From: Limisphaerales bacterium
GTDB lineage: Bacteria; Verrucomicrobiota; Verrucomicrobiia; Limisphaerales; SXTU01
DNA: 64,000 nt
Direction: 5' to 3'
Assembly (NCBI GenBank): GCA_009773355.1
Contig: WRPG01000011.1
Span: 116,091 to 180,090 of the forward strand
Shown here: positions 58,352 through 64,000 of the stretch, piece after piece
Layout: each line of letters begins with the position of its first letter
Numbering within the stretch: the stretch's first letter is position 1
The notes under the pieces: model-generated
The model's input: the letters and a program-made list of their open reading frames with translations, nothing else
The model's database searches: none
Told to the model about the DNA's origin: nothing
Made by a program: the position numbers and the translations under genes

Positions 58352-59188
58352 TCAAAGCACCTGCACCACCAGCGCCGTGGCATTGTCGCGGCCATCGTTG
58401 CGGACCGATTCCTCCACCATGTGGCGGGCGCGATTGGCGGTCGCGCCGGTGTCCTCCGGCTCGCGCAGCAGGTCAACGATGCGGTGGTCGAAGAGGCCCG
58501 CCATCAGGCCGTCGGTGCAGAAGAGGAAGATGTCGCCCGGCTCGCAGCCCACCGCGCCGACCTGCGGATCCACGTAGCGGTTGTCGCCGCCGAGGGCTTT
58601 TTGCAGCACGTTGCGGCGCGGGTGCGTGCGGGCCTCGTGCTCGGTGAGCTGGCCGTTGCGCAGGAGCCAGCCCACATGGGTGTCATCGGCGGTGAGCTGC
58701 TTGAGCGGGCCGCCGCGCGCCGGCAGGTAGTAAATCCGGCTGTCACCGACGTGGCCGAAATACATCCAGCCGGGCGTGAACCAGCCCAGGCTCAGGGTTG
58801 TGGCCATGCCGGCGCATTCCTCGTAGCTGCCGCCCACATAAACGAGCGCGCGGTGAATCTGGTCGAACAGCTCCGCCAGCACGTCGTTGACGCCGGCGTT
58901 GAGGCCGTGGGCGGACAGGTGAAACGAGCGCGGCAGCAGGGTCGTGATCTTTTCCACGGCGATGCGGCTGGCATATTCCCCGGCCATCGCGCCGCCCATC
59001 CCGTCACTCACGGCGAAGGCGAAGTCCGCATTGTCCGTGGAGGCCTCGCCGGCCTTGCCGAGCCGCCGCACCTCGCGCGCGTCGAACTGGAGCGTGAGGA
59101 AGGCATCCTCGTTGTTCTTGCGCACGCGGCCCACGTCGGTCCAGCCGGACCAGCGCAGCGTCATGGAGGCGGGACTGGACGGGGTCAT
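58352..59188 (-). CDS. PP2C-type serine/threonine protein phosphatase
   Basis: A 278-aa PPM phosphatase. SGWTDVGRVRKNNEDAFL (motif 1), FAFAVSDGMGGAMAGEYAS (DGMGG metal site), AGMATTLSLGWF, FGHVGDSRIYYL, LTADDTHVGWLLRNGQL, GDIFLFCTDGLMAGL and GRDNATALVVQVL (the final metal-binding D-N) are all in order. Its ATG overlaps the stop of the mini-kinase gene, so an opposed kinase/phosphatase pair is co-expressed. No membrane or sensor domain is attached. Confidence 0.93.
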   Translation of the reverse strand: MTPSSPASMTLRWSGWTDVGRVRKNNEDAFLTLQFDAREVRRLGKAGEASTDNADFAFAVSDGMGGAMAGEYASRIAVEKITTLLPRSFHLSAHGLNAGVNDVLAELFDQIHRALVYVGGSYEECAGMATTLSLGWFTPGWMYFGHVGDSRIYYLPARGGPLKQLTADDTHVGWLLRNGQLTEHEARTHPRRNVLQKALGGDNRYVDPQVGAVGCEPGDIFLFCTDGLMAGLFDHRIVDLLREPEDTGATANRARHMVEESVRNDGRDNATALVVQVL

Positions 59189-59577
59189 GCGGGGGAAGCG
59201 GGGTCCGGCAACAGCGTGGCCAGCTCGAAATCAATCACGCAGAACCGCCCGTCGGACGTGCGGTAGGTGACGTTGCGCACGTCGGGGTCGTCGTGGCGCA
59301 CGCCAAATTTTTCCAGCTCGGCGAACAGCTCGGCCCGCCGGTGCTCACCGAGGTGTTCCACGCGCCCGCCGCAGTTCGAGGTGACGATGCGCAGTTTCTC
59401 GGCGTCCGCCTCCAGCAGGCGGGGCACGAAGTTGCAGCCGCGCGCCTCCAGGTGGCGCAGCACGCGCACCTCGTTGGCGAAGCGCTCGGGGGCGTTCGAG
59501 CCGTGGAAGACTTTGATGACCCGGCCGTCGAAGGTCAGGTTCACCGTCGCCCGCAGCGTGTCTTTGACTTTGAGCAT
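59185..59577 (-). CDS. Minimal protein-kinase-like protein (130 aa)
   Basis: Start taken at MLKVKDTLRATVNLTFDGRVIKVF; the 223-aa ORF extends into non-coding sequence. It has the kinase core but little else: GRVIKVFHG (candidate ATP-binding Lys), RFANEVRVLRHL (C-helix Glu), FGVRHDDPDVRNVTY (catalytic loop H-x-D-x4-N) and FCVIDFELATLL (D-F-E in place of D-F-G). This resembles small Bud32/RIO/Kdo-kinase-like bacterial proteins. At 130 residues it is about half the usual size and has no glycine-rich loop. Overlaps the PP2C gene by 4 bp. Confidence 0.72.
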   Translation of the reverse strand: MLKVKDTLRATVNLTFDGRVIKVFHGSNAPERFANEVRVLRHLEARGCNFVPRLLEADAEKLRIVTSNCGGRVEHLGEHRRAELFAELEKFGVRHDDPDVRNVTYRTSDGRFCVIDFELATLLPDPASPA

Positions 59578-59793
59578 CGCACCGTCCGCGCGCTGGCGCG
59601 GACGCGGCGGAGGATGCCCCAGGCAAGGCGGGTTGAAAAGCAGTGAGGCATCGAAATATGCAGCGTGGCCAACTTTAGCCAGCGCGCCGAAGCGTGGCGG
59701 CGTCGCGCGGGCGGCGTTCAAAATAATGAACTTCATTGATACCAGCGGAAACATTGGCCTTGACGCCCATTGGCCGGAAAAACCCTTGCCCCG

Positions 59794-59809
59794 TGGCATT
59801 CGCCCTGCT
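59794..59809 (+). promoter_or_regulatory. Probable sigma-54 promoter of glnII
   Basis: TGGCATTCGCCCTGCT fits the -24/-12 form: GG and GC ten bases apart, TGGCA upstream element and TGCT downstream. It lies 80 bp before the glutamine synthetase ATG, correctly oriented. It matches the consensus less closely than the glnK site. Confidence 0.6.
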
Positions 59810-59888
59810 GAACTGTCCGCCGAGCGATTCACGGGGAAGCAGGAGCTTCTTTGCATCGTGCCTTACTGAACTAACAACACTCACGCAC

Positions 59889-60935
59889 ATGGCGAAATAC
59901 AAACTCGAATACCTCTGGCTCGACGGCTATGAACCCGTCGCAAACATCCGCGGCAAGACCCAAATCAAGGAATTCGCGAGCTTCCCGAAACTCGAGCAGC
60001 TCCCGATGTGGGGCTTCGACGGCAGCTCCACCCGGCAGGCCGAAGGCCGCAGCTCCGACTGCATGCTCAAGCCCGTCGCGGTCTATCCCGACTCGACCAA
60101 GAAGAACGGCGTGATTGTGATGTGCGAGGTCATGATGCCGGACTGCAAGACGCCGCATCCCAGCAACGGCCGCGCGACGATCCCCGATGATCCCGGCGCC
60201 TGGTTCGGCTTCGAGCAGGAGTATTTCCTCTACAAGGACGGCAAGCCCCTCGGCTTCCCGTGCGGCGGCGGCTTCCCCTATCCGCAGGGCGAATACTACA
60301 CCGGCGTCGGCTACAAGAACGTCGGCAGCATCGCCCGCGAGATCGTGGACACGCACCTCGACCTCTGCCTCGACGCCGGCATCAACCACGAAGGCATCAA
60401 CGCCGAGGTGGCCAAGGGCCAGTGGGAATTCCAGATCTTCGGCAAAGGCTCCAAGAACGCCGCCGACCAGATGTGGGTGGCCCGCTACCTCCTGATGCGC
60501 CTCTGCGAGAAGTATGAGGTGGACGTCGTCTGGCACTGCAAGCCCCTCGGCAAGGATGTGGACTGGAACGGCTCCGGCATGCACTCCAACTTCTCGACCA
60601 CCTACATGCGCGAAGTCGGCGGCAAGGACTACTTCGAGGCGCTCATGGCCGCGTTCGACAAATACAAGAACGAGCACATCGCCGTGTATGGCCCGGACAA
60701 CCACCTCCGCCTCACCGGCCTGCACGAGACGCAGTCCATTGACAAGTTCAACTACGGCGTCGCCAACCGTGGCGCGTCCGTGCGCGTCCCGCACAGCTTC
60801 GTGAACAACGACTATCGCGGTTACCTCGAAGACCGCCGGCCCAACTCCCAGGGCGACCCCTACAAGATCGCGGGCCGCATCCTGCAGACCATCCAGACCG
60901 TTCCGACCCCCGCCGTCAAGAAGGGCAAGAAGTAA
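59889..60935 (+). CDS. glnII: Glutamine synthetase type II (eukaryote-like)
   Basis: A 348-aa enzyme making glutamine from glutamate and ammonia with ATP. It is the short GSII form, not [47 protein letters not shown] (GSII version of the DGSS motif), [49 protein letters not shown] and [13 protein letters not shown] is decameric and not adenylylated. The start [13 protein letters not shown] is well supported. A sigma-54-like promoter upstream suggests expression on nitrogen limitation together with glnK-amtB. Confidence 0.95.
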   Translation: MAKYKLEYLWLDGYEPVANIRGKTQIKEFASFPKLEQLPMWGFDGSSTRQAEGRSSDCMLKPVAVYPDSTKKNGVIVMCEVMMPDCKTPHPSNGRATIPDDPGAWFGFEQEYFLYKDGKPLGFPCGGGFPYPQGEYYTGVGYKNVGSIAREIVDTHLDLCLDAGINHEGINAEVAKGQWEFQIFGKGSKNAADQMWVARYLLMRLCEKYEVDVVWHCKPLGKDVDWNGSGMHSNFSTTYMREVGGKDYFEALMAAFDKYKNEHIAVYGPDNHLRLTGLHETQSIDKFNYGVANRGASVRVPHSFVNNDYRGYLEDRRPNSQGDPYKIAGRILQTIQTVPTPAVKKGKK

Positions 60936-61034
60936 CGGCTGCCGCGCCGGCTCCGTTCCCCGGGCCGTCGCGCGACCCACTCTGGTCCGGCATCGGTGCC
61001 GGGCCGCTGAACGGGGAACCCTGTTGAACACGAC

Positions 61035-61064
61035 ACGGCGCGGGCTTCGGCCCGCGCCGTTTTT
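61035..61064 (+). terminator. Rho-independent terminator of glnII
   Basis: ACGGCGCGGGCTTCGGCCCGCGCCGT is a perfect 11-bp stem with a UUCG-type tetraloop followed by TTTTT, ~100 bp after the glnII stop. Confidence 0.85.
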
Positions 61065-61147
61065 GCTTTGGTGCCGGCGGTTTGCAACCGCCGCGCCTTT
61101 TCCCTTTTCATCCCCGGCACGTTTCGCCAGCCTTCGCGCCGATACCT

Positions 61148-62188
61148 ATGGCAAAAGCGCATTCTTACAAATTCTGTTTCGGTCCGTGGAACATCAGCGA
61201 GGGACAAGACCCCTACGGCCCGCCCGTCCGGCAGCCGCAGACCTTCGAGTGGAAGCTGGCCCAGCTCAAGCAGCACGGCTTCGACGCGATGATGTTCCAT
61301 GACGATGACGCGGTGCCCGGCCTCGACGGCAAGTCCGCGAAGCAGATCGTCAAGGAGGCGCGCGAGCTCAAGAAGCGCCTCGACGGCCTCGGCATCGCCG
61401 CCGAAATGGTCGCGCCGCGCCTGTGGTTTCACCCGAACACCATTGACGGTGCCTACACCAGCAACGACCCCAAGTGTCGCGCCTATGCCATCGAACGCTC
61501 GAAGGTGTGCATAGACATCGCCCACGAGCTGGACACCGATCTCATCGTCCTCTGGCTCGCCCGCGAAGGCAGCTACATCCGCGAGTCGAAGAACGCCCGC
61601 CGTTGTGTGGACTACCTGGTCGAAGCGTTTGACAAGATGCTCGGCTACGACAAGAGCATCCGCCTCTCCATCGAGCCCAAGCCCAACGAGCCGATGGACC
61701 ACGCCTACATCCCCACCATCGGCCACGCGCTCGCCATCGCGCAGCTCACGCGCGATCCGAAGCGCGTCGGCTGCCTGATCGAGAGCGCGCACGCCATCCT
61801 CGCGGGCCTCGATCCGGCGGACGAGATTGATTTCGCCTGCGCCTTCGGGAAGCTCTGGTCGCTCCACCTCAATGACCAGAACGGCCTCAAGTATGACCAG
61901 GACCGCCCCTTCGGCTGCACGAACCTCCGCAGCGCCTTCGACCAAATCCGTTCGCTTGAGCGCAACGGCTACGGGCGCAAGGGCGAATACGTCTGCTTCG
62001 ACGTGCATCCCTTCCGCACCACGAAGGAAGAGCACTGGCTCGACCATCTCACGAACAGCCGCCGCACCTTTCTCCGCCTGTTGGAGAAGGTCCGCAGCTT
62101 CGACGAGAAAGCCGCGCAAGCCCTCGTCGCCGACCGCAACTACCAGGCGCTCGACCAGTTGGTCATCGAGCACCTGATGGGCAAGTGA
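61148..62188 (+). CDS. Xylose isomerase-like enzyme
   Basis: A 346-aa cytoplasmic TIM-barrel protein. YKFCFGPWNISEGQDPYGPPVRQPQ, FDAMMFHDDDAVPG (HDDD), LSIEPKPNEPMDHAYIPTIGHAL (catalytic E-x-K-P), GCLIESAHAILAG (E-x-x-H), LWSLHLNDQNGLKYDQD (D-x-N-x-Q) and EYVCFDVHPFRTTK are the family's metal-site blocks in the actinobacterial/short XylA style. It may isomerise xylose, glucose or rhamnose; the GPW instead of SFGLW start argues for a divergent sugar specificity. A strong terminator upstream separates it from glnII. Confidence 0.87.
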   Translation: MAKAHSYKFCFGPWNISEGQDPYGPPVRQPQTFEWKLAQLKQHGFDAMMFHDDDAVPGLDGKSAKQIVKEARELKKRLDGLGIAAEMVAPRLWFHPNTIDGAYTSNDPKCRAYAIERSKVCIDIAHELDTDLIVLWLAREGSYIRESKNARRCVDYLVEAFDKMLGYDKSIRLSIEPKPNEPMDHAYIPTIGHALAIAQLTRDPKRVGCLIESAHAILAGLDPADEIDFACAFGKLWSLHLNDQNGLKYDQDRPFGCTNLRSAFDQIRSLERNGYGRKGEYVCFDVHPFRTTKEEHWLDHLTNSRRTFLRLLEKVRSFDEKAAQALVADRNYQALDQLVIEHLMGK

Positions 62189-62247
62189 CCCGGTGGGGCG
62201 AGGCTCCTGACGAGCCGGAGTCGTAGCCGAATGCCAGCCTGTCGCGC

Positions 62248-62955
62248 ATGAACTCACCCGTCACCACCGCCCCGCCCGGCACGACGAACCGCGAATTCCT
62301 CGAACAGTTCGCGCAGCCCGGCCGCGTCGGCTTGTGCGGCGGCGACTCGCTCATTGACAGGGGCATCGCTGCCGCCGAGCGCCACGCCACGCCCGATGGT
62401 CGGTGGAGCCGCTGGACCCACGCCTTCGTCTTCGGCGAGCGGCGCAGCGACGGCCATCTCTGGATCATCGAGTCCGACATGCAGGTGCAGCGCCGCCACG
62501 TCCAGTTCGGCGTGCAGGAGAACCGCACCACCAAATACCACGACGAGCGGCTCTACTCCTCGCTCGCCATCCTCGACTTCCAGCTCCCGCCGGAGCAGGT
62601 GAACCGTGTCGTGGCCGAGGGGCTTGAGCTTGTCTCCGGCCGCATCCGCTACTCGCTCCGCGAAATCCTCGGCATCCTCATCGCCCTGCGGCATCCGACG
62701 CTGCGCCCGCGCGGCAACCTGCTCGTCCGCGACCATTCCTTCTTCTGCTCCGCGCTCGTCCGCCACATGTTCTCCAAGGCCGGCCACGACCTCACGCCCG
62801 GTCTGGATGTGAAGCACACCGCGCCGGAAAACCTCTTTCGCTCACCTGTGCCGCACTGCGCGTGGGTGCTGGAGCGCGCCATGCCGCACAGTCACTTGCG
62901 CGCCTTGGCCAAGCGCGTGAAGCAACGCGTGCGCGCGCGCCTCGGTCGTGACTGA
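62248..62955 (+). CDS. Permuted papain-like (YiiX/C92, NlpC/P60-related) protein
   Basis: A 235-aa cytoplasmic protein. RVGLCGGDSLIDRGIAA resembles the 'GDIv' opening of the YiiX/YebB group, WTHAFVFGERRSDGHLWIIES supplies the catalytic His, and SFFCSALVRHMFSKAGHDLT the nucleophilic Cys, the permuted order (His before Cys) of that family. The basic tail (LRALAKRVKQRVRARLGRD) is unusual. Role is probably amidase or thioesterase; substrate unknown. Followed 9 bp later by a rhomboid gene, so both may form an operon. Confidence 0.65.
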   Translation: MNSPVTTAPPGTTNREFLEQFAQPGRVGLCGGDSLIDRGIAAAERHATPDGRWSRWTHAFVFGERRSDGHLWIIESDMQVQRRHVQFGVQENRTTKYHDERLYSSLAILDFQLPPEQVNRVVAEGLELVSGRIRYSLREILGILIALRHPTLRPRGNLLVRDHSFFCSALVRHMFSKAGHDLTPGLDVKHTAPENLFRSPVPHCAWVLERAMPHSHLRALAKRVKQRVRARLGRD

Positions 62956-62964
62956 ACAACGCCG

Positions 62965-63537
62965 ATGGCCCGTTCCCGACAAGCTGGTTTCCTTGGCGCC
63001 CTGCAAGCCAGCTTCCTGCTGGTGGGTTTGATGTTTTTCATCAAGGCCGTCGAACTCAGCGCGGACGTTTCCTTCGCCGGCTTCGGCATCGTGCCGCGCG
63101 ACGAGCGCGGGTTGATTGGCCTGCTCTTCAGTCCACTCCTGCACGGCAACGCCGCGCATCTGCTGGCGAACGCCGCGCCGCTCTTCGTGCTGCTCACGCT
63201 GCTCTTCTGGGACCGCAAGTATCACCCGTGGCGCACGCTGGCGTTCATCTGGCTGGCGAGCGGCCTCGGCACCTGGCTCATCGGGCGGGGCATGACGAAC
63301 GGCCAGCTCACGGTCCACATCGGGGCCAGCTCGGTGATTTATGGGCTGGTCGTGTATCTGCTCGTCGCGGGCTTCCTGATGGACAGTTGGCGCGCGGTCT
63401 TCGTGGCAGTGGGCGTGGGCATCGCTTACGGCGGCATCATCTACGGCGTGCTGCCGCAGTCCGGCCCCATCTCGTGGGAAGGCCACTTGTGCGGGGCCAT
63501 CGCCGGCTTCTTCACCGCACGGCACAACCACGCGTGA
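62965..63537 (+). CDS. Rhomboid-family intramembrane serine protease
   Basis: A 190-aa membrane protein with six predicted helices. HGNAAHLLANAAPLFVLLTLLFW is the N-terminal HxxxH...N segment, TVHIGASSVIYGLVVYL the Ser-containing GxSx loop (GASS), and ISWEGHLCGAIAGF the catalytic His helix. It is a complete, if short, bacterial rhomboid that would cut single-pass membrane proteins. No substrate is evident. Confidence 0.9.
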   Translation: MARSRQAGFLGALQASFLLVGLMFFIKAVELSADVSFAGFGIVPRDERGLIGLLFSPLLHGNAAHLLANAAPLFVLLTLLFWDRKYHPWRTLAFIWLASGLGTWLIGRGMTNGQLTVHIGASSVIYGLVVYLLVAGFLMDSWRAVFVAVGVGIAYGGIIYGVLPQSGPISWEGHLCGAIAGFFTARHNHA

Positions 63538-63584
63538 CGCAACTCCCGGCTTCCCGCGCGGGCGGGGCCGGCTAGACTCCCGGC

Positions 63585-63914
63585 ATGACCTCTTCGCTGC
63601 TTCGCACTGTGCTGGGCCTGCTCGTTGCGTTGTCCGCCAGCCAAGCCGCCGCGCAGACCGTTCCCGTCTATGGCGACATCACGGATGCCACAACCGGCAA
63701 GCCCGTTGCTGCGCGGCTTTATTTGCGTGGCGACACCGACGGCAAGTGGCATTTCCCAAAATCCGTCCCGCCGTTCGGCTCCGCCGTGCGCTACGAGAAG
63801 CGCAGCGGGTTCAACACCAACGCCACCGAGTATCACACCACGCTCTCGGCGCACCAGTGGGTCGTGGAGCTGCCGCCGGGCGGCTACACCGCCGTCGTCG
63901 AGCGCCAGGGCTGA
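63585..63914 (+). pseudogene. 5' remnant of an exported carboxypeptidase-regulatory-domain protein (CehA/McbA-like)
   Basis: 109 aa with signal peptide MTSSLLRTVLGLLVALSASQAAAQ followed by VYGDITDATTGKPVAARLYLRGDTDGKWHF ... TEYHTTLSAHQWVVELPPGGYTAVVERQG, which reads like only the first domain of the long CehA/McbA-type metallohydrolases known in this phylum. The frame ends abruptly just where the sequence changes to a minus-strand reading frame that looks like the end of a transposase gene. Most likely an insertion has cut this gene. Confidence 0.55.
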
Positions 63915-63928
63915 CGCATCAAAATAGT

Positions 63929-64000
63929 TCAGGTCGCTTTGAGCAGGCGGAGGAGGTAGTCGGGCTTGAGGGCAGCGTTGAGTTGTTTGCCCTTGGCCCC
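63929..64000 (-). mobile_element. Probable end of an insertion sequence (C-terminus of a transposase, runs off window)
   Basis: On the minus strand GAKGKQLNAALKPDYLLRLLKAT ends in TGA, a typical transposase C-terminus in tone, and the flanking plus-strand gene stops within 15 bp of it. Family cannot be determined from 23 residues. Confidence 0.4.

Noticed and set aside
58132-58647. Plus-strand ORFs between the HIT and PP2C genes
   Set aside because: They overlap the PP2C gene in antisense and show shadow-type composition.

Overview
The window is high-GC bacterial chromosome, most likely from the Verrucomicrobiota (Pedosphaera/Limisphaerales-like) or a close PVC relative. I infer this from the gene families rather than from any marker gene: two tandem prepilins with the [28 protein letters not shown] leader and an H-X9-DG motif, a PSCyt/DUF1549/DUF1553 plus DUF1501 gene pair, a DUF1080 protein, sulfatases, several Tat-exported enzymes (RRxFL leaders), and intergenic spaces filled with palindromic repeats. 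No rRNA, tRNA or CRISPR array was recognised.

Layout. (1) 1-12.9 kb, minus strand: a tightly packed catabolic locus led by an AraC regulator and encoding almost only exported enzymes: a TIM-barrel glycoside-hydrolase-like protein, a sulfatase, three alpha/beta hydrolases, a PQQ-type sugar dehydrogenase with a C-terminal cytochrome c motif, and a serine hydrolase cut by the window edge. It looks like a SusC/D-less locus for a sulfated or esterified glycan. (2) 13.1-17.3 kb, plus: two prepilins, a DUF1080 protein, a small exported protein, pyrF and a 90-aa protein. (3) 17.3-30.5 kb, plus: a respiratory complex I operon ordered nuoA-B-C-[two foreign genes]-D-I-H-J-K-L-M1-M2-N. It has no nuoE/F/G and two nuoM genes, and a nucleotidyltransferase pair sits between nuoC and nuoD. 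(4) 30.7-36.5 kb: an acyl-CoA ligase and the DUF1549/1553-DUF1501 pair. (5) 36.7-38.6 kb, minus: glnK-amtB with a strong sigma-54 promoter and a terminator. (6) 38.9-49.5 kb: ceramidase-like protein, an RHS C-terminal toxin with a double-CxxC immunity protein, a DMFase-like protein, a MnmC-like methyltransferase overlapping a dihydrouridine synthase, a YlbF-family protein and a phosphoesterase. (7) 49.7-54.9 kb, minus: a small defence-like island with an overlapping ATPase-PIN pair, a 21-bp minisatellite and a frameshifted AIPR abortive-infection gene. (8) 55-64 kb: sugar isomerases, nrdR, a HIT protein, a PP2C phosphatase overlapping a mini-kinase, type II glutamine synthetase behind a second sigma-54 site, a papain-like protein next to a rhomboid protease, and a truncated exported gene beside a probable transposase end.

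How it fits together: most functions are heterotrophic polymer use (exported hydrolases and dehydrogenase), proton-pumping respiration through an N-module-less complex I, and nitrogen assimilation under probable sigma-54 control (glnK-amtB and glnII). Superimposed are palindromic repeats, many of them bounded by GTAG/CTAC like RAYT-type REP pairs. At least one, and probably two, sit inside coding sequences in frame.

The best candidates for something new are the nucleotidyltransferase pair inside the nuo operon, the M-duplicated complex I whose second M subunit has lost a pumping lysine, the RHS toxin/immunity cassette, the ATPase-PIN pair, and the unnamed ~270-residue module shared by two proteins of the glycan locus. 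All calls come from reading the supplied sequence and ORF track; no database search was run.
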